Of a stretch of 64,000 nt of DNA, positions 53,291-63,266 are shown one piece after another (the stretch's first letter is position 1; every line of letters begins with the position of its first letter). Under the pieces are notes generated by a model. That model was not told the origin of the DNA. It was given only the letters and a program-made list of their open reading frames with translations, and ran no database searches. Made by a program: the position numbers and the translations under genes. The stretch lies in the NCBI GenBank assembly GCA_026075535.2, contig AP026545.1, positions 372,001 to 436,000 on the forward strand, read 5' to 3'. The stretch is from Tricholoma matsutake. Its lineage: Eukaryota; Basidiomycota; Agaricomycetes; Agaricales; Tricholomataceae.

Positions 53291-53809
53291 CAGGTTATTT
53301 GTAGTTCTACTGCCCTTGGTTTCCATTCGATGCATACATGTATGAAACACAGTGTTCACAAGAGCAAAGGGCAGAAATCAGCTTGGAATATCAGAGAATG
53401 ATTGCAGGGCAAAGAATTGATGACAAAAAGCAGGAAACAAACAAGCATAGAGAAATGCATAAGCCCACAGGCACTGGGTAACACCTGATGCTCACCATCA
53501 TCATTAGTTAGCAGTTGCCCAAGCGCACACAGATTCCTTCAGTTTGGCAATCTCCCCAGGCTTGAAGTCCATGCTTCAAAGCTTCTTGATTTCAATGTGG
53601 TGAATTATATGAGTGCCAGGGTAGCTGTTTTTTTGGAGTTGTTCAAGAACTTTAGTGCTAAGAGAAAAGTGGGTACAGAAATCCTCAATGGTCATCTTCA
53701 TACCAGGATTGAGTGAATCAGGGAGAAGCATAGGAGGACTTGAATGTGATTCAGAATGCTGAGCTATGGAGCATGGTCAGAAAGGTCCCAAGAGCTCAGG
53801 GGGTAAGTT

Positions 53810-54429
53810 TGTTACAATTTTCCTTGTAACTCATGGAACCCGACCGACCCGACTGACCTGACAATCCCCTCCAGACAGGAGGCACTCCATGATTCATGCC
53901 TAGGGCATGTCCTTGACACCAGACACACGCACGACACATGCTGACTGCATGCATTCGATCCCCTTCCCATGGAAGGCACCCTTGACGCATGGTGACTCCA
54001 TGCACCCGAACCCACTCCCACACATGCTGTGATACAACAGCCTCTTGACATGAGGTCCGTGATGTCGGACGCCTCATGCTAGGCTTGAGGCCTATTGTTT
54101 CTATTCTTACTTGATATGCATCTATCTTTCCGATTGGACGATAGGGACCTCCCTCATAGTATAAGTACTGCAACTCATAGTAGGGATGTCCTTAGTTTAG
54201 ATCTAGGCAATTAACAGCCTTAACTTGCAACTCGCGAACTTACTCGAAACCACTAAGGAAGCCCCTTAGTGCATGAACCTGAATGACTCTATGCAGAAGC
54301 CCTGCTAGAGTGCACTACCTATCTTACGTTGGATGCTCCAAGTAAGACTAGTGCCGAATGACTTGTCGAGGAAGCACCTTGTCAAACGACAACGACTAGA
54401 TTGAGTGGTTGAGGCTTCGCCCTTAACAT
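53810..54429 (+). repeat. G3 5' LTR
   Basis: 620 bp. ATTGGACGATAGGGACC and CATAGTATAAGTACTGC near 54,132-54,170 form the likely promoter. Confidence 0.9.
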
Positions 54430-54744
54430 AAGATCTAAACTATCTGCTAGCCCACCTACCTAGGTGTAGGCAATACGTCTCGATACACACCACAATGACC
54501 CAGGTCTAGACAAACCCCAGACTGACCACCAAGAGAAGCAGAACCACAACCAGGTTCATCTTGGTACCAATACAATGGAAGACTAGTCCATTACTCGACC
54601 CCAGCACAGCATTGGTTCTACAGATCAACCAACAGACAATGAGGAGATTCCCCCACCGACGAAGACTTTGAACAACCACACACACCCCCACCCAAAACAT
54701 CCACCTGCTTCTTAACAGATGAAGCCGACGACCTCTATAACTAG

Positions 54745-55641
54745 ATGTCCGAACCCACAACCACACCGATGACATCCGTGAAGGACATTCGAATCCGATC
54801 ACCCACAGACTTCTCAGGAGAGCAGACCAAGACCGCCAAGTTCCTGCAGGAGATAGACCTGTACCTGCAAATCAATGACCAGGTCTATGACACGAATGAC
54901 AAGAAGATTATCTTCATGCTGTCCTTTATGAATGGAGAGACAGCAGCTGCCTGGGTGCAGGCATTTGTCAACCAGCACCAGTCTGAGGGACTAGGAGAAT
55001 ACGCAAACTTCTGACAGAAGGTCCTAGAGGCCTTCTCACTGATTGACAATGCTGGAATGGCAAAGACAGAGATTAAGAATCCCAAACAAGGTTCAGGGAA
55101 CCTTGAAGAATATGTGGCAAACTTCTGCATCCTGAAAGACAGGACGGGAATCACTGAAGATGCAGCCATGATTGAGTACTTCATGGATGGACTGCATCCC
55201 AAATTACTGAAGAGGGTACACACGATGGAAACGGTACCCAACACTCTTGAGGGCTGGATAAAGGCAGCCTCGAAATACAAAGGCCAATGGAAACGGGCCA
55301 TGGCAATCCTGGGGAAGACCAGGCAGAACCAGAAAATAAAGGAAATGACGAAGAAAGGACAGCCCTCTCTTGACATCAACTGACTGACAAACCAAGAATG
55401 TGTGGAACACCTCCAAAAGGGATTGTGTTTCATCTGCCACCAACCTGGACACCGATCATCCGACCACAAGGATGGAAAAGACCCCACCCAGACAGGGTCA
55501 GCGCCTCCTCCTTACCGAAACTGCTTCACCCAGAAAAAGACTGGGGTGGACACCTACCAGAAGATCCGCACGATGCTGGATGAACTGGATGAAGAAGAAA
55601 AGGAACGAGCCCTCAACCTCATGGAGGAATTGGGTTTTTAG
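54745..55641 (+). pseudogene. G3 gag
   Basis: MSEPTTTPMTSVKDIRIRSP start, then LQEIDLYLQINDQVYDTNDK, MLSFMNGETAAAWVQAFVN and DAAMIEYFMDGLHPKLLKRV. Zinc knuckle CFICHQPGHRSSDH is CX2CX4HX4H. TGA at 55,012, TGA at 55,381 and a short frame shift near 55,040 break it; otherwise well preserved. Confidence 0.85.
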
Positions 55642-55655
55642 AGCAGTGGCCTGAT

Positions 55656-56618
55656 ATGAGGCCAGTCACCACTGAAATTTCCGTAGGGTCTGTACTCTTA
55701 GCTACCATGAATAGACAATCTATGTGCCTGTCTATTTGGGTAGCTGAGTCAGACAACAGAAAAGATGTCGCAACGAATGCGCTCCTTGACTCTGGAGCAG
55801 AAGGAGTCTTTATTGACTCAAAATTTGTCGAACAAGAAAGGATCAAGACATATCCCTTGGGCTACACCATCCAGGCCACAAACGTAGATGGAACCCTGAA
55901 CAGACAGGGAACAATCATGAGATACATGAGGGGAAGGCTCCACATCAATGGATGAAGCTACCCAATGAAATCCCTAGTCGCTGGACTAGGCAAGGAATCA
56001 GTGATCCTGGGCCTGTTGTGGCTATGGGAGGTGAACCTGATTATTGATTGGAAGAAAGGAACTCTTGAGTTCCGAGATGAAGAACAATGGGCTCAAATCC
56101 AACAGATCTTGGAGAAGACAAGAAGAGCCGAACGAGCCCTCCTGAACACCCTAAAGCTCCCCAGGGTCGACACTGAAAGGGAGGCACCCAATGACAAACT
56201 GGCACGAATTCGACATGTCGTGGCCAAAACAAGACAAAGGCTCTCTGAAGAAAAAGAGAGGAGCCTTGCCCAAGCCAGATTGGCTGTGGCAAAAACCAGG
56301 GAGAGACTCTCCAAAGAAAGGGAGAGAAACCTTGCCCGAGCCCGATTGGCCGTGGCAAAAATGAAGGAAAGGCTTTCCGAGAAGAAAGCAAAGGAGCTGA
56401 ATTCAGTCCAGAAAGCCGTCGCAAGGACCAGGACCAAGGACACTCCTAAAGAAGACAGGAACCTCGAAGCAGCAAGAGGTGCCATTGCCAAGACCCAAGA
56501 AAACCAGAAGAAGAGACAACTGGAGAAGGAAAAGAACAATGAATGCAACCGGACACGACGAATCGTGCAAAAGATGAAGGAACTGCTAAACTCCACAGGG
56601 GAGGGAAGCACCAGCTAA
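55656..56618 (+). pseudogene. G3 protease and 22-residue repeat linker
   Basis: Retropepsin ALLDSGAEGVFIDSKFVEQE, then a TGA at 55,953 and SVILGLLWLWEVNLIIDW. From 56,211 five consecutive 22-residue repeats follow: VAKTRQRLSEEKERSLAQAR, VAKTRERLSKERERNLARAR, VAKMKERLSEKKAKELNSVQ and two weaker ones. They are highly charged and likely coiled coil. This linker between PR and RT is not standard for Ty3/Gypsy pol and may help assembly or RNA binding (inference). Confidence 0.85.
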
Positions 56619-57122
56619 AGGAACATGAAAACAACACTATGAGACAGGATAAACTACCCTCGGCAACAGACTACCCCAACCCACGATGATAGAACTCCAG
56701 ATCACGGTACCATCAATGCTGAAATACCTATGGGCAGGGAGACCCCCCCTCAGGTAAAGATCGAAGAGGTACCCGATGAAGAACTACTGGCAGACACCGG
56801 CATGGAAATACGAGCGATAGAACCGACCCCTGAATGAGATGTGATTGAGGACGACTCAATACTGATTGCATACGTGCGAGGCAAACCAGTCATTGGCCTA
56901 TTCGGACCAGCCATAGAACTGCCCCTGACAGAAGAACATCGAGAGCCAACACACAAATACATCCGAAAGATGAACACCATCGGCAGACTTGTGAAAGGCA
57001 AGGGCTCCCCACGGTACCTACTCAACTCTGATATATGGATCAGAGCAAAGACATCCATATCTCAATGACTGGCACATGAACAAGAGGAGGGAAAGGAGAC
57101 TAGCCAACAGACCCTGGACGAC

Positions 57123-59537
57123 TTGCTGCCACCAGAATACCAGAAGTACAGACAGGTATTTGAAAAGGCCGCATCTGAACGATTCCCAGAAGCAAGATCG
57201 TGGGATCATGCAATTGACTTGAAGGAAGGCTTTGTACCGAAGGATTGCAAAGTCTACCTGTTGACACCGAAAGAACAAGAGAAACTCAATGAGTTTCTCG
57301 ATGAAAACCTGGAAAAAGGATATATCCGACCGTCAAAATCACCCATGGCATCCCCATTCTTCTTCATGTCAAAGAAGGACTTGGACACTCTACGACCTTG
57401 CCAAGACTATCGCTATCTGAATGAAGGAACGATCCGGAACAACTACCCCCTGCCACTGATCGGAGACCTCTTGGACAAGCTGAAGGGAGCGAAATTTTTC
57501 ACAAAACTCGATATTCGATGGGGATATCACAACGTATGGATAAAGAAAGGAGACAAGTGGAAGGCAGCATTCAAGACTAACCGAGGGCTATTTGAGCCAA
57601 TGGTGATGTTCTTTGGGATGTGCAACTCACCGGCAACATTCCAGGCCATGATGAACAATCTCTTCCGAGATATGCTGGATGAAGGATGGCTCGTCATCCT
57701 GATCTTCTCGAAGACGGAAGAAGAACACCGGACAAGGACCGAAAGGGTCCTCAAACGACTACGACAATGTGATCTCTACCTGAAAATAGAGAAGTGCAAA
57801 TTCAACGCACAGGAAGTCGAGTTCTTGGGTATGATTGTCAGACCCAACAAACTTGCAATGGACAACACGAAACTGGCTGGGATCCAGGACTGGCCCATGC
57901 CAAGGACAGTGAAGGATGTAAGATCCTTCCTAGGATTCAGAAACTTCTATCGACGATTCATCGGACACTTCACGGATCTGGCCAGACCACTGAACGATTT
58001 GACGAAGAAGAACCAGAAATTTGAATGGATGAATGACTGCCAGCAGTCATTTGATGCACTAAAAAGAAAGTTCAATGAGACCCCAGTACTGCTGATGCCA
58101 GACACAACGAAACCATTTGTGGTGGAATCTGATGCCTCAAAATTTGCGACAGGCGCAGTACTCAGACAACAGGATGCCAACGGAGACTGGCACCCATGCG
58201 GATATATCTTGCACTCTTTCAATGAAGCAGAAAGAAATTATGAGATATACAACCGGGAACTATTGGGAGTGATCCGAGCGCTGGAGACATGGAGACACTA
58301 CCTGCAGGGGACGCCGTTCCCTGTGATGGTACTGTCCAATCACAAGAACCTGATGTACTTCCATCAGCCACAGAAACTAAACCGACGACAGGCTAGATGG
58401 GCCATCTACCTGTCACAATTTGACCTGAAGCTACAACATGTACCAGGATCACAGATGGTACAATCTGATGCCCTATTGAGGAGAGCAGATCACATAGCTG
58501 AAGAAGACACCGATAACAAGGACAAGACCATCCTCACTGACAAACCGTTTGTCAAAACGATCGACACTGAGCTCCAGGGAGCCCTGGTCTCAGCAATAAT
58601 GAAGGACGACCTCGTAAATGACGCTTTACGAGCCCTGAAGAACAACGGAACTCCCCCAATCAAGTCTGCATTGGAGGACTGGAAATTCAAAGACAGCCTG
58701 CTCTTTTTCAAAGACAGATGCTATGTGCCACAGGACGAAACCCTCCGCCGAGCGATCATACAGAAATATCATGATAGCATCACAACTTGGCACCCTGGAC
58801 AATGGCAGACAATCAAACTGATCCGACGAGACTACTGGTGGCCAGGAATGGCCAACTTCATCAAGAAGTATGTTGAAGGCTGCGCAAAGTGCCAGCAAAT
58901 GAAAGTGAATACACACCTGATGACCCCACCACCGACACTGATATCATCCGACGCCAGCAGACCATTCGAGCTGGTAACAACAGATTTTATCATGGACCTG
59001 CCCATGATAAACAGATTTGACTCAATCATGGTTGTGGTAGGCCATGGTCTTACGAAGGGGGTAATTTTTATCCCTTGCGCGAAGACGATCGATGCACTTG
59101 GTGCCGCAGACCTTTACCTGCACCATGTATACACAAGATTTGGACTCCCCAGAAGAATCATCTCAGACAGAGACCCTCAATTTGCGTCCAAACTCTTCCA
59201 AGAACTTGGACAATTGCTTGGGATTAAGCTATCCATGAGCACCGCCTATCACCCCCAGACCGATGGAGAAATGGAGCAAGTAAACCAAGAGCTAGAGGTT
59301 TACCTCCATATGTTCTGTTCGAACAAACCCAAAGATTGGGAGTGTTATCTCCCAATGGCAGAATTCATGCACAACCAGAAGATGCACTCCACAGTAAAAC
59401 ACTCGCCGTTTTACTTAATGATGGGATATCAACCATGTGCTATCCCCACCCCATACGAAAAGACGAATGTGCTGGCCGCCGAACAGAGAATCCTAAGAAC
59501 TTCTCTCTGCAAGAAGGGAAGCTCTTGCCACACATGA
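57123..59537 (+). CDS. G3 RT-RNase H-integrase, long ORF lacking YxDD
   Basis: 804-codon uninterrupted frame. [50 protein letters not shown]. At about 57,695 the frame reads EGWLVILIFSKT where G2 has [17 protein letters not shown], so 15 nt encoding the catalytic YMDDI are gone. RNase [34 protein letters not shown]. Integrase: WHPGQWQTIKLIRRDYWWPGM with CAKCQQMK, core [43 protein letters not shown]. The frame shifts near 59,490 (ILRTSLCKKGSS). RT cannot be active as it stands, although most of the protein is intact. The true pol start may be upstream near 56,700. Confidence 0.85.
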   Translation: MLPPEYQKYRQVFEKAASERFPEARSWDHAIDLKEGFVPKDCKVYLLTPKEQEKLNEFLDENLEKGYIRPSKSPMASPFFFMSKKDLDTLRPCQDYRYLNEGTIRNNYPLPLIGDLLDKLKGAKFFTKLDIRWGYHNVWIKKGDKWKAAFKTNRGLFEPMVMFFGMCNSPATFQAMMNNLFRDMLDEGWLVILIFSKTEEEHRTRTERVLKRLRQCDLYLKIEKCKFNAQEVEFLGMIVRPNKLAMDNTKLAGIQDWPMPRTVKDVRSFLGFRNFYRRFIGHFTDLARPLNDLTKKNQKFEWMNDCQQSFDALKRKFNETPVLLMPDTTKPFVVESDASKFATGAVLRQQDANGDWHPCGYILHSFNEAERNYEIYNRELLGVIRALETWRHYLQGTPFPVMVLSNHKNLMYFHQPQKLNRRQARWAIYLSQFDLKLQHVPGSQMVQSDALLRRADHIAEEDTDNKDKTILTDKPFVKTIDTELQGALVSAIMKDDLVNDALRALKNNGTPPIKSALEDWKFKDSLLFFKDRCYVPQDETLRRAIIQKYHDSITTWHPGQWQTIKLIRRDYWWPGMANFIKKYVEGCAKCQQMKVNTHLMTPPPTLISSDASRPFELVTTDFIMDLPMINRFDSIMVVVGHGLTKGVIFIPCAKTIDALGAADLYLHHVYTRFGLPRRIISDRDPQFASKLFQELGQLLGIKLSMSTAYHPQTDGEMEQVNQELEVYLHMFCSNKPKDWECYLPMAEFMHNQKMHSTVKHSPFYLMMGYQPCAIPTPYEKTNVLAAEQRILRTSLCKKGSSCHT

Positions 59538-60013
59538 ACTAGCCAGACAGGCTATGGCTGCCCAAACAAAAGGGCGATACGAACCATTCAAGGTTGGAGA
59601 ACAAGTATGGCTTGACTCCAAGAACCTGAAGATTGGCTACCCCAACGAGAAAACTGGTGCCAAAATGAGAAGGGCCCTTCGTGATCGAAGATGCCTTGTC
59701 GAGAACAACATACCAATTGAAACTGCTGCCAAGATGGAAGATCCACCCAGTATTCCATGTGGCTTTACTCACGCGATACCATGAGAATGACACTCATGGG
59801 CGAAACTTCCTGACTCCACCACCTGACCTCGTGGAAGGAGAAAATGAATACGAGGTGGAAGCGATCATCGCACACAAGAAGCATGGCAAGACACACTGTT
59901 ACCTCGTGAAATGGGTTGACTACCTGACATCCAAAAACACATGGGAACCCGAATCAAACCTGAAGAATGCCCCCGAGATCCTGATGGCATTTAAGAAGAG
60001 GTACCACCTCTGA
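59490..60013 (+). pseudogene. G3 integrase C-terminus and chromodomain
   Basis: GPY/F-like module (GRYEPFKVGEQVWLDSKNLK, ALSRTTYQLKLLPRWKIHPV) and chromodomain (EYEVEAIIAHKKHGKTHCYL, VKWVDYLTSKNTWEPESN) ending AFKKRYHL at 60,010. One or two frame shifts separate it from the main ORF. Confidence 0.85.
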
Positions 60014-60126
60014 CAAGAACCCAAGAAACCCCCACTATCTGAACCAAACCCCCCTCTCTTCCCACAATGACACTCCCCAAAATGCCTGCCAAACGACGAT
60101 TCACCCGAGAATACCTATGAAACTGA

Positions 60127-61182
60127 TTGAACACTGATGCCCTTTGCGTTCACCTCGCCCACGATCCACCGAAATACCATCTAGCCAGGATGTGCTTCTA
60201 CTATGCGAGCACTATTGAACAGATGGAACAAAATCTAGAAGAAGCAATGAACGATGCAGATGCCCTAGGGATCGAGCAAACGATCCAGGAAATGATTGCA
60301 CCACGGTCAGACAGACTGAGAACAGCTGAGGAGAAACCTCACACCCCTTTAGGTCAATACAGACAACCACCGACCTCGCCCTCGCCATTCAGCGAGTGGA
60401 GTGACAGAGATGAATGACGAGCTCCCTCTGGAGACTCCTCCTGTTCTATGAAGAACCCGAAGATCGTGCCTAGGGCACCTGAAGTGATTGATCTGACCAC
60501 CCCCAAACCCGAACCAAAAACCACCCAACTGCCTTGGTCCCCCCCACACATGAGACATGCCAGATGTTTCATCTGCCAAGAGATAGGCCATTTCGGCCTG
60601 ATTTGCCCATGATATATTTGCAAGTATTGCAAACAGCGAGGCCCCAGACACTATAGGATGAACTGCCCAGAGAAACCTCGGAAGGATCAAGAGACCGATC
60701 AAAAAGAAGCCGAATGCAGACAGCGGCTCTTCTTTAACTCCGGATACGATGATTTTGATGACGACGTGATGGGAAACATGACAGAAGAGCCATACGGAAG
60801 GATTTAAAAGGCGGAACTCAAGATGATGGCATGACAAGACAGACCCATGCTCACAGGAATTACGATCCTCGCCATTGTCGTTGGCATGACCCTGGCTGCA
60901 GCGGCAGCCCTGACCTTCACATTTTGCCTCTACGCCATCTTCCAAACAGAACCTGAACCCCCAATCATAGATGTTGAATTTGCCATCCTGCAACACCCCC
61001 CTTTCAATGATACTACCAACTCCTTGACACCGCTACCCAGGGCAGCGCAAACCAGAAGAACCCGATCATGGTCCGAGTTCAGACATGAATTATTCCTCCA
61101 TCATACCCCTCGACCCCGACCTACCCACATAACCAGACCATGCCCGATCAGACCACAAAGGAGAGACAAAGATTTAGGTTGA
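60127..61182 (+). pseudogene. G3 post-pol ORF: two zinc knuckles and a TM helix
   Basis: One frame of 351 codons with four stops (TGA 60,415, TGA in CP-stop-YIC near 60,611, TAA near 60,806, TGA near 60,832), the TGAs plausibly old CGA codons. N-part: ARMCFYYASTIEQMEQNLEE. Middle: two knuckles, CFICQEIGHFGLIC (CX2CX4HX4C) and CKYCKQRGPRHYRMNC (CX2CX6HX4C). C-part: an uncharged helix GITILAIVVGMTLAAAAALT...FCLYAIF (about residues 243-268), then a basic Arg/Pro-rich tail. Knuckles suggest nucleic-acid binding and the helix suggests membrane association. It is not an envelope protein I recognise. Function unknown. Confidence 0.6.
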
Positions 61183-61215
61183 AGTGTGGAACTTTTGACC
61201 ATAGCAGGGGGGTAA

Positions 61216-61834
61216 TGTTACAATTTTCCTTGTAACTCATGGAACCCGACCAACCCGACCAACCCGACGATCCCCTCCAGACAGGAGGCACTCCATGATT
61301 CATGCCTAGGGCATGTCCTTGACACCAGACACATGCATGACACATGCCGACTGCATGCATTTGATCCCCTTCCTGTGGAAGGCACCCTTGATGCATGGTG
61401 ACTCCATGCACCTGAACCCACTCCCACACATGCTGTGATACAACAGCCTCTTGACATGAGGTCCGTGACATCGGACGCCTCATGCTAGGCATGAGGCCTA
61501 TTGTTTCTATTCTTACTTGATACACATCTATCTTTCCGATTGGACGATAAGGACCTCCCTCGTAGTATAAGTACTGCAACTCGTAGTAGGGATGTCCTTA
61601 GTTTAGATCTAGGCAATTAACAGCCTTAACTTGCAACTCGTGAACTTACTTGAAACCACTAAGGAAGCCCCTTAGTGCATGAACCTGAACAACTCTATGC
61701 AGAAGCCCTGCTAGAGTGCACTACCTATCTTATGTCAGACGCTCCAAGTAAGACTAGTGCCGAATGACTCGTTGAGGAAGCACCTTGTCGAACGACAACA
61801 ACTAGATCGAGTGGTTGAGGCTTCGCCCTTAACA
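61216..61834 (+). repeat. G3 3' LTR
   Basis: 619 bp, same ends as the 5' copy, followed by the duplication AAGTT. Confidence 0.9.
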
Positions 61835-62792
61835 AAGTTGATTCTGAATTTAGCTGGAGATGACATTGTAGGAGTGGAGATCTGGCAGCCACAGTCCATG
61901 GATTGAGGGCATTGAAAAGGTTGTTGTTTGGGGGGCATGTCAATTGTTGCGAATTGAGGACCTTTGAGCAGTCGAGACCCAAGATGTCATTGTGTTATGG
62001 GAAAAAGGCAATCAAAGACTCACAATTGCTGCCACCCAACTCTCTAGCTCACAAAATCCAAGAACAAAGTGATCAGCACTGTCTGGTTGGATGAAGCAAT
62101 ATTCACTACTGCACTTCCCACCAGGTGAAGGGCATCTCCACCTCTCCCTCAGCAAACCTATCTGGTCATTCATGGCCTTGTTGCCCAGGAGGATCTGCTT
62201 CACATTTGGGACCTGGTGGAGTTGACTCAGATCAATGCATGAAAGCAAGAAGTCAACACATACACATACCTTCCAATGTTTGCCCCATTTTCTCTTCTTT
62301 CCCTCAGTCTTGCTATCAGACTCTCCACTTTCATCAATCTCAATGGTGTTCTCCTTGCCTTTCCCATCTGGTCCCTGAATGAAACAATGAGAGATGTCTT
62401 GTGCTGCTAGCAGAAAATAAATGGCATGCTGACCTTTTTCTTCTCAGAACCCTTTGCCTCAATGATGATTTTTACTGATGGGCTTTTGGCCTTGAGTGCA
62501 TGCTCTACCAGATAAGTGAATTTTTCTTCACTGTCCAATGGCATTGGGTGAGGCGAGTAACGAGGGATGGTGAACATGATATTATAGCCATTGTAAGCAA
62601 TAGTCGGTGGCTTCAGAATTGAGTCGATCTTTGCCATCACTTGAGCTTTGACAGTGTCCCATTCTTCATCCTCATCAAGCCACAAAAAGTCACTCTTGGA
62701 CCCGCCTCGCTTCACCTTTGGTTTTGCCATTTGCTTCGATAAGAAAATTGATAAAAGATAAGTGATGGGATGTTTCAGAGCATCAGGAAGGA

Positions 62793-63147
62793 CTATGATA
62801 TCCCATCAGTCAGGATTGCATGTAAAATCTTTGAGATACAGTCACACCTGCAATTTTGTTCTTTTTGCCATGGCCCCTTGTCCTCTTGACCCTCGATGTA
62901 GTAGGTGCCACTTTGCAAAGTTTCAATGAAGTTTCGATGAAGGTTCTTATTCAGATTCTTGATTGCAATCTTGTTCAGGCATTGACTTCGAATCATCACT
63001 GTCACTGTCTGAGCCATCCAAAGAGGAAGATGAGCTTGATGACAAGGATTCAGAGTCTGATGACAAAGTAGAATCATCAATTGCACCACTGTCGAGAGCA
63101 TCAAGAGCATCAAGAAGCTTTCTCAAAGGTTTCGAGATGTGACCCAT
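62793..63147 (-). pseudogene. Acidic Ser-rich ORF pieces near the M1 right end
   Basis: Minus frame MGHISKPLRKLLDALDALDS followed by a long Ser/Asp run (SSSSSSLDGSDSDSDD), starting at 63,147 inside M1. A second overlapping frame at 62,793-63,113 is probably the same gene after a shift (LNKIAIKNLNKNLHRNFIET). May be an upstream exon of the M1 accessory gene or a separate small gene; unrecognised. Confidence 0.35.
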
Positions 63148-63194
63148 TGCTGTTCACAATGGTGACAGGCTGTCTAATTGTGTATTTTACAGAA

Positions 63195-63264
63195 ATTTGC
63201 TAAGTGGCAAATTTGCTTTTCAATTCAAATTCCACCCAACTGCCATTCTTTATGCAAAGCATTG
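63195..63264 (-). repeat. M1 right terminal inverted repeat
   Basis: Inverted partner of 52,157-52,226; followed by TA. Confidence 0.85.
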
Positions 63265-63266
63265 TA

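Larger units (their letters stand above)
53810..61834 (+). mobile_element. G3: chromodomain Gypsy element, younger copy
   Basis: 8025 bp, perfect AAGTT duplications (53,805-53,809 and 61,835-61,839). LTRs 53,810-54,429 and 61,216-61,834 are nearly identical, many of the differences being CpG transitions. Polypurine GCAGGGGGGTAA lies at 61,204-61,215. Order: gag, protease, repeat linker, RT, RNase H, integrase, chromodomain, extra ORF. Confidence 0.95.
53480..62730 (-). pseudogene. M1 accessory gene, split by G3
   Basis: Minus-strand gene converging on the transposase. Starts MAKPKVKRGGSKSDFLWLDE (62,730) and continues YNGYNIMFTIPRYSPHPMP, EHALKAKSPSVKIIIEAKG. Intron-containing middle exons run to MSSPAKFRIN (about 61,860-61,840), where G3 enters. 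Beyond G3 the same frame reads LPPELLGPF, stop, PCSIAQHSESH, then MLLPDSLNPGMKMTIEDFCT and YPGTHIIHHIEIKKL to about 53,480. The protein is unnamed to me. The only breaks besides G3 are single stops, so it was probably functional until recently. Confidence 0.6.
52157..63264 (+). mobile_element. M1: Tc1/mariner-type element, split by G3
   Basis: Ends are ~70-bp inverted repeats: CAGCACTTTGCATAGAGG at 52,157 and, read inward from 63,264, CAATGCTTTGCATAAAGA. Both then share GGCAGTTGGG, GAATTTGAATTGAAAAGC and AAATTTGC. TA flanks both sides (52,155-52,156 and 63,265-63,266). Without G3 and one AAGTT it is about 3.1 kb. It carries a transposase (plus) and an accessory gene (minus). Confidence 0.85.

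Noticed and set aside
60354..60996. Minus-strand 215-codon ORF
   Set aside because: Antisense shadow of the G3 post-pol frame, which carries the recognisable zinc knuckles.
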